DNA from: Maliibacterium massiliense
Lineage (GTDB): Bacteria; Bacillota; Clostridia; Christensenellales; Maliibacteriaceae
Length of the DNA stretch: 64,000 nt
Assembly: GCF_900604345.1 (NCBI RefSeq)
Contig: NZ_LR026983.1
Span: 806,001-870,000, forward strand
Reading direction: 5' to 3'
Shown: in pieces, positions 54,696 through 62,917 of the stretch
Layout: every line of letters starts with the position of its first letter
How positions within the stretch are numbered: position 1 is the first letter of the stretch
Translations under genes and position numbers: made by a program
Notes under the pieces: model-generated
What the model saw: only the letters and a program-made list of their open reading frames with translations
Database searches by the model: none
Told to the model about the DNA's origin: nothing

Positions 54696-55530
54696 AGTCA
54701 AACAGGTCACCAAATATTTTAAGAACGTCGCGGCGCTGCAGGATGTCTCGCTTACGATCGGGGAAAACAAGATCTACGGCCTGCTGGGGCGCAACGGCGC
54801 GGGCAAGTCCACGCTGCTGAACCTGATCACCAACCGGCTGTTTGCCGATGCGGGCAGCATCACCATCGACGGGATGCCCAACCAGGAGCGCGACGCCGCG
54901 CTCTCACAGGTATACATGATGAGCGAATGCACCATGTACCCCGAGCAGATGCGCGTACGCGAGGCGCTGCGCATAAGCGCGATGTTCTACCCCGCCTTTG
55001 ACCAAGGCTACGCGTCGCAGCTTGCCGCGGCCTTTGGGCTGGATACGAGCAAGCGCGTGCGCGCCCTCTCCACGGGCTACGCCTCCATCTTCAAGATCGT
55101 CATCGCGCTTGCCTGCGGCGCGCCCTACCTGCTGCTCGACGAACCGGTGCTGGGCCTGGACGCCAACCATCGCGAGCTGTTCTACCGCATGCTGCTGGAG
55201 CGTTACAGCACGCATCCCTGTACGATCGTCATCTCCACCCACCTGATTGAGGAGGTGGCCTCGGTGATTGAGCAGGTGGTCATCATCAAAGGTGGCCGCA
55301 TCATCATCGATGAGCCGGTGGAGTCGCTGCTGCAGAAGGGCTACACCGTATCGGGCAGCGCCGCCGCCGTGGACGACTATATCCGCGGGCGCGACGTGCT
55401 GGGCCAGGACAGCCTGGGCGGGCTGAAGACCGCCTACCTGATGGGCAAGCCGCAGGACGTCCTGCCCCAGGGGCTGGCGCTTACGCCGCTGGATTTGCAG
55501 CGGCTGTTCATCCAGCTGACCAATGTGTAA
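54679..55530 (+). CDS. ABC transporter ATPase (YtrB/BcrA-like)
   Basis: A 283-residue ATPase: Walker A GRNGAGKST, a degenerate signature LSTGYASIFKIVIAL, Walker B YLLLDEPVLGLD and switch His in VISTHLI. The LSTGY signature is typical of ATPases paired with YtrA regulators. The ATG at 54679 is 8 bases after GAGAGG. It pairs with the downstream permease. Confidence 0.92.
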   Translation: MSNMIEVKQVTKYFKNVAALQDVSLTIGENKIYGLLGRNGAGKSTLLNLITNRLFADAGSITIDGMPNQERDAALSQVYMMSECTMYPEQMRVREALRISAMFYPAFDQGYASQLAAAFGLDTSKRVRALSTGYASIFKIVIALACGAPYLLLDEPVLGLDANHRELFYRMLLERYSTHPCTIVISTHLIEEVASVIEQVVIIKGGRIIIDEPVESLLQKGYTVSGSAAAVDDYIRGRDVLGQDSLGGLKTAYLMGKPQDVLPQGLALTPLDLQRLFIQLTNV

Positions 55531-55544
55531 GGGGGAATGACAAA

Positions 55545-56282
55545 ATGACACTTCGCGCATCCTATCAATACCGCCTGCGGGACAGCCGCACGAGCGTGCT
55601 CGTCTTCTACATCGTGATGGTCGCGCTGTGGGCGCTCACCTTTATCACCAGCGCGCTTTCCTTGAAAAACGGCATCCATGCAAACGGCATGGAGATTGCC
55701 TCCGCCATCTTCCTGTTTGTGCTGGGGCTCAACAGCCACAAGGAGTCCTTCAACCTGCTGCTGCAAAACGGAGTATCGCGCAAGACCCAGTTTGTAAGCT
55801 TTTGCATGAGCATTGCCACCCTGGCTGCGGTTATGGCGCTGATCGACACGCTCATCGGCCAGCTGGTCATCCATTTTCTTCCTGGCAGCACCACGCTGTT
55901 TATGCAGACGTACGCGCTCCACTATGCGGGCGGCGCCACGTTGGGTGCGGCGCTGGACGCCTTTATCTGGGCGTTCTTCCTCTACGGGGCGTTCGGCATG
56001 CTGGGCTACGTGATTACATCGCTCTACTACCGCATGAGCGCCGCGGTCAAAACCCTCGTCTCGGTGGGCGTGCCGGTACTGCTCTTTATCGTGCTGCCCA
56101 TCGCGGACGTCAATTTGACGGGCGGGCAGATCTTTGCGTGGATCGCGCGCAGCATCATGTTCTGTTTGGGCATCACCAACATGAACCCCTACATCTGCGT
56201 GCTCTTCAGCCTGATCGCCTTTGCGGTGCTGGGCGGGGTTGCCTTTTTGCTCAACCGCCGCGCCGTCATCAAGGCGCGCTGA
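55545..56282 (+). CDS. ABC-2-like permease subunit
   Basis: A 245-residue protein with about six helices (the first is LVFYIVMVALWALTFITSAL). No named family was recognised, but the position 14 bases after the ATPase gene and the all-helical make-up identify it as the membrane partner. AAGGGGG precedes the ATG. Operon: GntR-ATPase-permease. Confidence 0.75.
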   Translation: MTLRASYQYRLRDSRTSVLVFYIVMVALWALTFITSALSLKNGIHANGMEIASAIFLFVLGLNSHKESFNLLLQNGVSRKTQFVSFCMSIATLAAVMALIDTLIGQLVIHFLPGSTTLFMQTYALHYAGGATLGAALDAFIWAFFLYGAFGMLGYVITSLYYRMSAAVKTLVSVGVPVLLFIVLPIADVNLTGGQIFAWIARSIMFCLGITNMNPYICVLFSLIAFAVLGGVAFLLNRRAVIKAR

Positions 56283-56315
56283 CAATCGCGTCCCCCCGCC
56301 CCCTTTCTATAAAAA

Positions 56316-56456
56316 GGCAGGCGGTGTCCACAAGCAAATAAGCCCAACGCCAGGCGGCGCTGCGGCGGCAAATCGATTGCAACAGGGGCGGCGCGCTTTC
56401 CCCCGCCCCTTGGCAGGAGATCGCCCGCCTGCCAGCGCCGCCTGGCGCGTTTATTT
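56316..56456. repeat. Long inverted-repeat element before the pilin gene
   Basis: CGCCAGGCGGCGCTG (56348-56362) pairs perfectly with CAGCGCCGCCTGGCG (56433-56447); outer AAATAA/TTTATTT extends it. GGCAGGCGG (56316) and CCGCCTGCC (56425) give an alternative pairing, and AGGGGCGG/CCGCCCCT a central hairpin. It lies after the ABC permease stop and before the pilin promoter. Confidence 0.6.
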
Positions 56457-56467
56457 CGGTCGCAAAC

Positions 56468-56497
56468 TTGCCGTTTACCGCCTTTCTGCGTTATAAT
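56468..56497 (+). promoter_or_regulatory. Promoter of the pilin-like gene
   Basis: TTGCCG (56468-56473) and a perfect TATAAT (56492-56497) are separated by 18 bases, 33 bases before the start codon. Confidence 0.8.
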
Positions 56498-56530
56498 AGT
56501 AAGACCGTGCAGAAAAGGAGGGATGGCGCT

Positions 56531-57310
56531 ATGCAGCGGAAAAGGCGTGCTTTTACGCTCATTGAGCTGATCGTGGTTATCGCGATCATCATTATCCTGG
56601 CGGCCATTGCTATCCCCAACTTTGTGGGCATGAACAAAAAGGCGCAGAGTGCCCAGTGCAAGGCCAACCGCACCATCATCGAGCGGCAGTATATTGTGCA
56701 GAACGTGCTGGATTCTGCGATCTCGATGGAGGACATCCTGGCCAATGCAGGCGGCCAGTACTTCGGCGGGGATGTCTCCTGCAGCCAGGGGGGCGTCTAC
56801 AGCGCGGTGTACGACGGCCGCTACGCCTACGTGCGCTGCAGCATCCACGGCGTGGATATGGACGGCGCAAGGGCCTTTGCCTTTGACAGCGACTCCGTCT
56901 ACGAACAGATGAAGTATATTCTGGAAAACTACAGTTCCATGAGCAAGGAGGAGCGCGAGGAGATCTCCTCCTACCCCAACAACGACCGCTTCCGCACCTA
57001 CCTGCTGCAAAAGAAGTTCGGCGGCAGCTGGCCCACCATTCCCGAAGCCATCCGCAGCGCCTATAACATCACAAGCAAAGAGGACGCGCCGCTCTATATC
57101 CAGCCCTACAGCGTGGACCCGACCGACCCCAGCCAGGCATTTGTCTACGCAAGCACCGTGCCTGGCAACGGCAACTGGAACACCAACCTTGTGTATGACC
57201 ACGAGGAAAAGACGTGGTACTACAATCCCAAGGGCACCTTCTCCTGCACCATGCCCTGGGCGCAGGTTAAGGCGCGCATTCATTCGGATGGCTGGCAGGC
57301 GCTGCGCTAA
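56531..57310 (+). CDS. Type IV pilin-like (prepilin) protein, solitary
   Basis: A 259-residue protein with a class III signal: RKRRA then FTLIELIVVIAIIIIL, with Ala rather than Gly at -1 and Glu at +5. A long pilin helix leads to NFVGMNKKAQ, followed by an approximately 200-residue unfamiliar domain rich in Tyr and Asn with a few Cys. A prepilin peptidase should process it if it tolerates Ala. AAAGGAGG precedes the ATG. No pilus ATPase, platform or peptidase gene is nearby, so assembly must depend on genes elsewhere. A metallophosphoesterase gene follows after 14 bases. Confidence 0.82.
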   Translation: MQRKRRAFTLIELIVVIAIIIILAAIAIPNFVGMNKKAQSAQCKANRTIIERQYIVQNVLDSAISMEDILANAGGQYFGGDVSCSQGGVYSAVYDGRYAYVRCSIHGVDMDGARAFAFDSDSVYEQMKYILENYSSMSKEEREEISSYPNNDRFRTYLLQKKFGGSWPTIPEAIRSAYNITSKEDAPLYIQPYSVDPTDPSQAFVYASTVPGNGNWNTNLVYDHEEKTWYYNPKGTFSCTMPWAQVKARIHSDGWQALR

Positions 57311-57324
57311 AGGGAGGGCGAGGC

Positions 57325-58167
57325 ATGATTGCCTGGATTGCACAGCACCCATACATCACCACCGGCATCGCGCTGCTGGTGGTGCTTTTGTTTGGCGCGT
57401 GGTTCTATTACGGTAACAACGCCCTGCAGGTGACGCATCACCATCTGGCGACCGGACGTGCGCGCGGGGTGCGCCTGGTGCACTTGAGCGACCTGCATGA
57501 GAAGTCCTTTGGCAGGGACAACGTAAGGCTGCGCGCGCTGGTGGCCGCGCAGCGGCCCGACCTGATCGTCTTTACGGGCGATCTGGTCAACCGCAGCAGC
57601 CGGCATGCGGCGCGCGCGGCACAGCTTTTGATCGACCTTGCGCGCATCGCGCCCGTCTACTTTGTGCCCGGCAACCACGAGCACGGCGCGGGCTGCTTGC
57701 CCGCGCTCTGCCGCACGCTTGCGCGGGGCGGCGTGCACGTACTGCGCAACCGGATGGAGACGCTGCGCGTGGGCGAAAGCCGGGTCTCTCTGCTGGGCCT
57801 GGACGGGCCGGACGCCTACCCCGCGCGCGTGGCGCGCGCCTTTGCCGCGCTCTCTTCCCAGCGCGGCCTGCGCATCGTGCTGGCCCACCGGCCCGAGCTG
57901 TTTGCGCACAAAAAAGGCGCCCACTACTGCCAGCACGATTTTGACCTGATGTGCAGCGGGCATGCCCACGGCGGCCAGGTCATCCTGCCCTTTGTGGGGG
58001 GCGTGATCGCGCCCGGGCAGGGGCTCTTCCCCCAATACTGCCGCGGGCTCTACCACAAGGACGGGCGCAGCCTGCTCGTCAGCCGCGGGCTGGGCAACCA
58101 CGTGCTTGTCCCCCGCATCTTCAACCGGCCCGAGGTGGGCGTGCTGGAGATAGACATGGCCACATGA
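57325..58167 (+). CDS. Membrane-anchored metallophosphoesterase (YkuE/YaeI-like)
   Basis: A 280-residue calcineurin-like phosphoesterase. An N-terminal helix (about 10-30) anchors it. Metal-binding motifs in order are LSDLHEKSFG, FTGDLVNRS, PGNHEHG, VLAHRPE and GHAHGGQ. The substrate is unknown. It is probably cotranscribed with the pilin-like gene. GGGAGG precedes the ATG. Confidence 0.92.
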   Translation: MIAWIAQHPYITTGIALLVVLLFGAWFYYGNNALQVTHHHLATGRARGVRLVHLSDLHEKSFGRDNVRLRALVAAQRPDLIVFTGDLVNRSSRHAARAAQLLIDLARIAPVYFVPGNHEHGAGCLPALCRTLARGGVHVLRNRMETLRVGESRVSLLGLDGPDAYPARVARAFAALSSQRGLRIVLAHRPELFAHKKGAHYCQHDFDLMCSGHAHGGQVILPFVGGVIAPGQGLFPQYCRGLYHKDGRSLLVSRGLGNHVLVPRIFNRPEVGVLEIDMAT

Positions 58168-58213
58168 AACCGCCTCCTGAAAACGTGAAAATGTGGCTAC
58201 ACCCTTTTCGGAT

Positions 58214-58234
58214 AAGTCCAGTTGAGACTTTTTT
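58214..58234 (+). terminator. Possible weak terminator after the phosphoesterase gene
   Basis: AAGTC and GACTT pair round a 7-base loop and are followed by a T-run. The stem is short. Confidence 0.4.
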
Positions 58235-58288
58235 GCGCGATCCTGTGCTTTCATCTGCTAAGATATGGGGCAGAAGGAGGCGCATGCC

Positions 58289-58516
58289 ATGGATTATGTT
58301 GATAAGCTCACCGCTTACCGCCTGGATCATGACCTGACGCAAACGGATATTGCAAGGCTCCTGTACCGGAGCCAAAAGACGATTTCCTGCTATGAACGGC
58401 GCAGGCTTTCCTACCGCGTGGAGGACATCATCGCACTGTGCAGATTTTACCATATATCCGCCGATGATCTCTTTGGTCTGCGCGAGCGCACGCCCGATTC
58501 GCCAAAAAAGCGTTGA
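58289..58516 (+). CDS. Small Xre-family DNA-binding protein
   Basis: A 75-residue helix-turn-helix protein (LTAYRLDHDLTQTDIARLLY, then SQKTISCYERRRLSYRVEDI), a bare Xre domain. GGAGG lies 8 bases before the ATG. It could be a chromosomal regulator of unknown target or an orphan antitoxin; no partner gene is adjacent. Confidence 0.85.
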   Translation: MDYVDKLTAYRLDHDLTQTDIARLLYRSQKTISCYERRRLSYRVEDIIALCRFYHISADDLFGLRERTPDSPKKR

Positions 58517-58543
58517 TTCCATGCACAATACGATATAAATACA

Positions 58544-58581
58544 TGAAAAAGCCCGGCGGAACAGCCTGCCGGGCTTTTTCA
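58544..58581. terminator. Bidirectional terminator between the Xre gene and nrdG
   Basis: GAAAAAGCCCGGC and GCCGGGCTTTTTC pair perfectly with A- and T-runs on both sides, between convergent genes. Confidence 0.93.
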
Positions 58582-58585
58582 TTTC

Positions 58586-59107
58586 TTATTCCCCCCGCCA
58601 GCGAGGGCTCTGCTCCAGCACGGCCGCCCCCCTGGCCAAGGAGGCGGGCACGTTGAGGATGCGCTGGTTATCCGAGCCGCGAAAGCGCAGATCGATATTG
58701 CGCCGCGCTTGCACAAAGGGGCCGTCCACCAGCACGTCCACGGCCTCCAGCAGCGCGCGCACATGCGCGCCCCGCATGCCCAGCAGCTGCTCAAAGGTGT
58801 AGCCCGTGTAGCAGGCCACCTCGTAGCCTTCCTCTTTGGCCGCGCGCGCCAGGCGCGCCAGGGGGGCCGGCTGGCAGAACGGCTCCCCGCCGCTCAGCGT
58901 CAGCCCCGAGAGCAGGGGGTTTTTGCGCAGACGGGCTAGTATATCCGCCACAACCATCTCCTGCCCGCCCGCAAACGGCCACGTCTGCGGGTTATGGCAG
59001 CCGGTGCAATGGTGGGGGCAGCCCTGTACAAACACGCTTAAACGCAAACCCGGGCCGTCTGTGATGGCATCGTCCACGATGCCCGCCACGCGCAGCGTCT
59101 CACACAT
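58586..59107 (-). CDS. nrdG: Anaerobic ribonucleotide reductase activating protein
   Basis: A 173-residue radical-SAM activase that installs the glycyl radical in NrdD using S-adenosylmethionine. The cluster motif is GCPHHCTGCHN (Cys30, Cys34, Cys37) and SAM-binding GGEPF follows in LTLSGGEPFCQP. It overlaps nrdD by 8 bases, fitting a fixed ratio and coupled translation. Confidence 0.95.
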   Translation of the reverse strand: MCETLRVAGIVDDAITDGPGLRLSVFVQGCPHHCTGCHNPQTWPFAGGQEMVVADILARLRKNPLLSGLTLSGGEPFCQPAPLARLARAAKEEGYEVACYTGYTFEQLLGMRGAHVRALLEAVDVLVDGPFVQARRNIDLRFRGSDNQRILNVPASLARGAAVLEQSPRWRGE

Positions 59108-61424
59108 GGTGCTTCACCCGGTCGCGCTCCTCGGCGCGCTTGGCATCGTTGAACCGGTCCAGGGTGCCCACCAAATAGCCGGTAATGCGGCGGATGCGCT
59201 CAAAGCCCACGCCGCCCTCCCCCTCTTTGCGGCCGCACTTGGGGCAGGTCTCCCCAATGATGCCGCTGTAGCCGCACACGGGGTCGCGGTCCACCGGATG
59301 GTTGATGGAGCCGTAGCCCACGCCCGCCTCCTTCATGGCGCGCACCACCCGCTCAAAGGCCTCGATGTTGGTGGCGGTATCGCCGTCCAGCTCCACGTAG
59401 GTGATGTGCCCCGCGTTGGTCAACGCGTGGTAGGGCGCCTCGATCTGGATCTTGTCAAACGCGGAAATATCATAATAGACCGGCACGTGAAAGCTGTTGG
59501 TGTAATATTCCCTATCGGTCACGCCAGGGATGCTGCCGAACCTGGCGCGGTCCAGCCGCACAAAGCGGCCGGAGAGCCCCTCGGCCGGCGTGGCCAGCAG
59601 CGTAAAGTTCAGCTGTTTTTCCTGGCTGAGGCGGTCGAGATAATCGCGCATGAAGCCCACGATCTCAAGCCCCAAATTGCGCGCCTCTGGAGACTGGCCG
59701 TGGTGCTTTCCTGTCAGCGCCACCAGCGCCTCGGCAAGGCCGATGAATCCCACCGAGAGGGTGCCGTTTTTGAGCACCTCGCCCACCTCGTCATCGATAT
59801 CCAGCTTTTCAGAGCCGATCCACACCCCCTGCCCCATCAGGAAGGGATAGTTGCGCACCTTTTTGGCCGCCTGGATGCGGAAGCGATCCAGCAGCTGCTT
59901 GGTGACCAGGTCCATCTTGCGCTCCAGTTCCTCGAAAAACCATTCGATATTGCCTTTTGCGTTGATGGCGATGCGCGGCAGGTTGATGGAGGTAAAGCTC
60001 AAGTTCCCCCGCCCGAAGGTGACCTGCTGCGCAGGGTCGTACACATTGCCCATCACGCGGGTGCGGCAGCCCATGTAGGCAATCTCCGTCTCGGGATGGC
60101 CCGGGCGGTAGTACTGCAGGTTGTAGGGCGCGTCCAGAAACGAGAAGTTGGGAAACAGGCGCTTGGCGCTCACCCGGCAGGCCAGATGGAACAGGTCGTA
60201 GTTAGGGTCGCCCGGGTTATAATTGACCCCCTCCTTGACCTTGAAGATGTGGATGGGGAAGATGGGCGTCTCGCCCATGCCCAGCCCCGCCTCGGTGGCC
60301 AGCAGGATGTTGCGGATCACCATGCGGCCCTCGGGGCTTGTATCGGTGCCGTAGTTGATGGAGGAAAAGGGGGTCTGCGCCCCCGCGCGGCTGTGCATGG
60401 TGTTGAGGTTGTGCACCAGCGCCTCCATGGCCTGGTAGGTGGCCTTCTCCGTCTCGCGCAGCGCGCATTGCGTGGCGAACTTGTGCGCCTGTTGGCGCAC
60501 CTGCGCATCGGGCACAAGCCCCGCAAGCCAGGCTGCCTCCGCCTGGTTGAAGGCGTCCTCCATGGCAAGCGTGGGGCGCGCGCCCGTTTTGGCTTCGATG
60601 TCCGCAAGCGCCGCCTGCACCGCTTCAAGCGCGCATTGCTCCCCGCCGTAAAGCAGGCTGAGCGCCTTACAGAGGTTCTCCGCGTAACGCTTTTTGTACG
60701 TTTTGGCCACGCCCGGCGCCAGGCCATAGTCAAAATTGGGGACGCTCTGGCCGCCGTGCTGGTCGTTCTGGTTGGACTGGATGGCGATGCAGGCCAGCGC
60801 CGCGTAGCTCTGGATATCGTTGGGCTCGCGCAGGAAACCGTGGCCCGTGGAAAAGCCGCCGCGGAATAGTTTGAGCAGATCGATCTGGCAGCAGGTGGTC
60901 GTCAGGGTATAGAAGTCGAAGTCGTGGATATGGATGTCCCCCGATGCGTGTGCCTTGCTTTGCTGGGAGGTAAGGATGCATTTTTCGTAGTAATCCTTGG
61001 CCCCCTCCGAGCCGTACTTGAGCATCACGCCCATGGCCGTATCGCCGTCCACGTTGGCGTTGTCGCGCTTGATATCGCTGGCGTGCGCGTCCGCGTTGGT
61101 CAATTCATCGTAGATGCGCATCAGGCGGGTGTTCATCTCGCGCGCTTTGGTGCGCTCGGCGCGGTACACGATATACTTTTTGGCCACAAACGGATAACCC
61201 TGCTCCATCAGCACCATCTCCACCACGTCCTGCACATCCTCCACGCCTGGGGCCGCATCGCCGAACTTCTCCGCCAGCTTGGCCTCCACTATGCCCGCAA
61301 GGCGCATGCTCTCGCCCGCGTCCTTGCGCCCGCCCGCCGCCATGGCCTTGGCGATGGCGCGCGCGATCTTATCAATATGGTAATTTGCTACGCGTCCGTC
61401 CCGCTTTACAATGCTCTGAAACAT
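59100..61424 (-). CDS. nrdD: Anaerobic (class III) ribonucleoside-triphosphate reductase
   Basis: A 774-residue glycyl-radical enzyme that makes dNTPs without oxygen. An N-terminal ATP-cone (IVKRDGRVANYHIDKIARAI) is followed by the barrel core with DIHIHDFDFY and MGCRTRVMGN. A C-terminal zinc-binding segment has VCGYSG and CPKCGRK, and the radical-site loop is RRITGYLVGTLDRFN. The ATG at 61424 follows GGAGGGT by 7 bases; nearby upstream ATGs lack spacing. Transcription is controlled by a cobalamin riboswitch in the leader, which implies an alternative, B12-dependent reductase elsewhere in the genome. Confidence 0.96.
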   Translation of the reverse strand: MFQSIVKRDGRVANYHIDKIARAIAKAMAAGGRKDAGESMRLAGIVEAKLAEKFGDAAPGVEDVQDVVEMVLMEQGYPFVAKKYIVYRAERTKAREMNTRLMRIYDELTNADAHASDIKRDNANVDGDTAMGVMLKYGSEGAKDYYEKCILTSQQSKAHASGDIHIHDFDFYTLTTTCCQIDLLKLFRGGFSTGHGFLREPNDIQSYAALACIAIQSNQNDQHGGQSVPNFDYGLAPGVAKTYKKRYAENLCKALSLLYGGEQCALEAVQAALADIEAKTGARPTLAMEDAFNQAEAAWLAGLVPDAQVRQQAHKFATQCALRETEKATYQAMEALVHNLNTMHSRAGAQTPFSSINYGTDTSPEGRMVIRNILLATEAGLGMGETPIFPIHIFKVKEGVNYNPGDPNYDLFHLACRVSAKRLFPNFSFLDAPYNLQYYRPGHPETEIAYMGCRTRVMGNVYDPAQQVTFGRGNLSFTSINLPRIAINAKGNIEWFFEELERKMDLVTKQLLDRFRIQAAKKVRNYPFLMGQGVWIGSEKLDIDDEVGEVLKNGTLSVGFIGLAEALVALTGKHHGQSPEARNLGLEIVGFMRDYLDRLSQEKQLNFTLLATPAEGLSGRFVRLDRARFGSIPGVTDREYYTNSFHVPVYYDISAFDKIQIEAPYHALTNAGHITYVELDGDTATNIEAFERVVRAMKEAGVGYGSINHPVDRDPVCGYSGIIGETCPKCGRKEGEGGVGFERIRRITGYLVGTLDRFNDAKRAEERDRVKHHV

Positions 61425-61456
61425 TCCCATACCCTCCGTTTTTTGTAAATGCACAC

Positions 61457-61484
61457 AAAAAAAGAAGCCCGCATTGGCTTTTTC
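61457..61484 (-). terminator. Terminator hairpin of the cobalamin riboswitch
   Basis: On the minus strand a GAAAAAGCC...GGGCTTC stem with a short loop is followed by seven T, 33 bases before the nrdD start and downstream of the riboswitch aptamer. Ligand-induced termination is the likely control mechanism. Confidence 0.75.
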
Positions 61485-61580
61485 TGGGGTTTCCGTATCG
61501 CGGCCGCGCGCCTGGCAATCCGCGCCATGGGCAACCGGCCTTTGGAAGCGTCCATCCTCACCGATGTTCGTATCTTCTTC

Positions 61581-61757
61581 GTGCCAAAATCGACCGGTCT
61601 CCTGGCTTAAAGCTTCCAGCCTACTTGCCCGCGCGCCTTCCCACGCATATCGCGCAGTGGCCGTTTATCTGCGGGTGTTCGTAGCTTTTACAGTAGTGTG
61701 AGCTGCTGCGGATTCGCACCGCATTCCCATGCATCAAGCATCGCTTCGACGGCACAT
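61581..61757 (-). promoter_or_regulatory. Cobalamin (B12) riboswitch upstream of nrdD-nrdG
   Basis: Read on the minus strand, the leader contains the conserved blocks in order: GGGAATGCGGTGCGAATCCG, a CACTACTGTAA-type block, GGGAAGGC, AGTAGGCTGGAAGC, and the B12 box GCCAGGAGACCGGTC (61592-61606). GTGCC (61751-61755) and GGCAC (61581-61585) close the outer stem. This is the AdoCbl riboswitch pattern. Repression of a B12-independent reductase by cobalamin is a known use of this element. Confidence 0.9.
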
Positions 61758-61773
61758 ATTGTGTTGTAATTCC

Positions 61774-61801
61774 ATTGTACACACTATATATGGGATGTCA
61801 A
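61774..61801 (-). promoter_or_regulatory. Promoter of the riboswitch-nrdDG transcript
   Basis: On the minus strand TTGACA (61796-61801) and TACAAT (61774-61779) are separated by 16 bases, about 20 bases before the aptamer. Confidence 0.85.
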
Positions 61802-61813
61802 GGGGGATTTCGG

Positions 61814-61846
61814 AAAAAAAGCGCGCCTGCCAATGTGCAGGCGCGC
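61814..61846 (-). terminator. Terminator downstream of the YwaF-like gene and CRISPR remnant
   Basis: GCGCGCCTGC and GCAGGCGCGC pair perfectly round a 6-base loop; seven T follow on the minus strand. One arm runs into the first degenerate CRISPR repeat. It insulates the nrdDG promoter from upstream transcription. Confidence 0.88.
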
Positions 61847-62127
61847 ATGCCTTGTGGCATGTGATAGCTCAACGTTATCGCATCGTATGCGTCTTGGCAC
61901 TTCAATCCACGTGTGCCTCGCGGCGCACGACTTTGGATCACGGGACCCGGTCCGCCGTCGCGATTATTTCAATCCATGCATGCCTTGCGGCATGCGCCTT
62001 GTCCAATCTGGTTCCTATCTCCAAACTATCAAAATTTCAACCCACGCATGCCTCGCGGCATGCGACCAGCCACGGTAAGCGGTGTGTCCGCAATCGTTGA
62101 TAATTTCAACTCACGCATGCTTGCTTG
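61833..62127 (+). CRISPR. Decayed orphan CRISPR array, type I-C-like repeats
   Basis: Five diverged 33-base repeats at about 61833-61865, 61899-61931, 61966-61998, 62034-62066 and 62103-62127 (last one truncated), separated by spacers of 33, 34, 35 and 36 bases. The best copies read TTTCAACCCACGCATGCC, then TCGCGGCATGCGAC, with an internal palindrome GCATGCC...GGCATGC. This resembles type I-C repeats (TTTCAATCCACGC...GCGAC). Repeats differ from each other at several positions and no cas gene is in the window, so the array looks inactive. Confidence 0.8.
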
Positions 62128-62134
62128 GAAATGC

Positions 62135-62917
62135 TCAGCGGCGGTTGACGGCGCGGCCCTCCTGCGCGCCTTCCTCCTGCGCCGCCACGCCGCGCGCTTT
62201 GGGCCAGAAGGGGATGTACATCGCGATGCTCATGCCCGCCAGCAGCAGGAAAGTGGTCAGCAGGTAGGCGGGGCGGCCCAGCGTGTTATAAATCCACACA
62301 AGGGGCGTGCCCTCCGGCGGCAGGTTGAGGAACATATAGTTCTGCCCAAAGCCAAAGTCCACCAGCGCCGCGGCCAGCGCCACGCACAAGAAGATGCACA
62401 GCACCCTGGGGAAGCGCCGCACGTCGGGCCTAAACGTCCCCGTGGTGATCAAGGCCAGCGGCACAAAGATCAGCAGGCTGTGCAGCAGCACCGTCTGGAT
62501 GCTTTGGTAATGCCAAAGCGGATAGGCGTCCGCCACCCCCGCGGGGAACAGAATGCCGAACGCGCCGCCCAACACGGACGTGGCGTAGATAAACTCGCGA
62601 AACACATCCTTTTTGCTCAGCACCGCAAGGGGGATAAAGATGCTCTGCATCGCACACAGGTGCAGCGGCAGCAGTTTGACGATCTGCGTGGTGCCGCAAA
62701 AATACATCCAAAGGGTGTGGGAGAATTCCAGCACCGGCACGGCCACGGCCGCGATGCACAGCACGCGCCATGCCCGATCAGCGGGCAGCTTTTTCACCGC
62801 GCGCAGCGCCAGCGTCACCCCCAGCGCCACCAGCGCAAGCAGCGCGATGTGCCCCGCGCCGAACATGGGGAACGCCCGCGATGGGTCCAGTGCCGCGGCA
62901 GGCTTGAAAAAATCCAT
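62135..62917 (-). CDS. YwaF/TMEM164-family integral membrane protein
   Basis: A 260-residue protein with about seven helices. Family features are LLPLHLCAMQSIFIPLAVLS in the middle, the ATSVLGGAFGILFPAGVADA loop and NYMFLNLPPEGTPLVWIY. This matches the TIGR02206/YwaF family; function in bacteria is unknown. GGAG precedes the ATG at 62917. It ends 8 bases from the last CRISPR-like repeat. Confidence 0.88.
   Translation of the reverse strand: MDFFKPAAALDPSRAFPMFGAGHIALLALVALGVTLALRAVKKLPADRAWRVLCIAAVAVPVLEFSHTLWMYFCGTTQIVKLLPLHLCAMQSIFIPLAVLSKKDVFREFIYATSVLGGAFGILFPAGVADAYPLWHYQSIQTVLLHSLLIFVPLALITTGTFRPDVRRFPRVLCIFLCVALAAALVDFGFGQNYMFLNLPPEGTPLVWIYNTLGRPAYLLTTFLLLAGMSIAMYIPFWPKARGVAAQEEGAQEGRAVNRR

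Noticed and set aside
58289..58516. Prophage or mobile element marked by the Xre regulator
   Set aside because: No integrase, transposase or phage gene surrounds it; neighbours are housekeeping genes.
58836..60869. A 677-codon plus-strand frame opposite nrdD
   Set aside because: It is a shadow of nrdD with His/Arg/Gln-rich nonsense composition and no start context.
61833..62078. Repetitive frames encoding recurrent ACLAACD-like peptides
   Set aside because: They are translations of the degenerate CRISPR repeats, not a protein gene.
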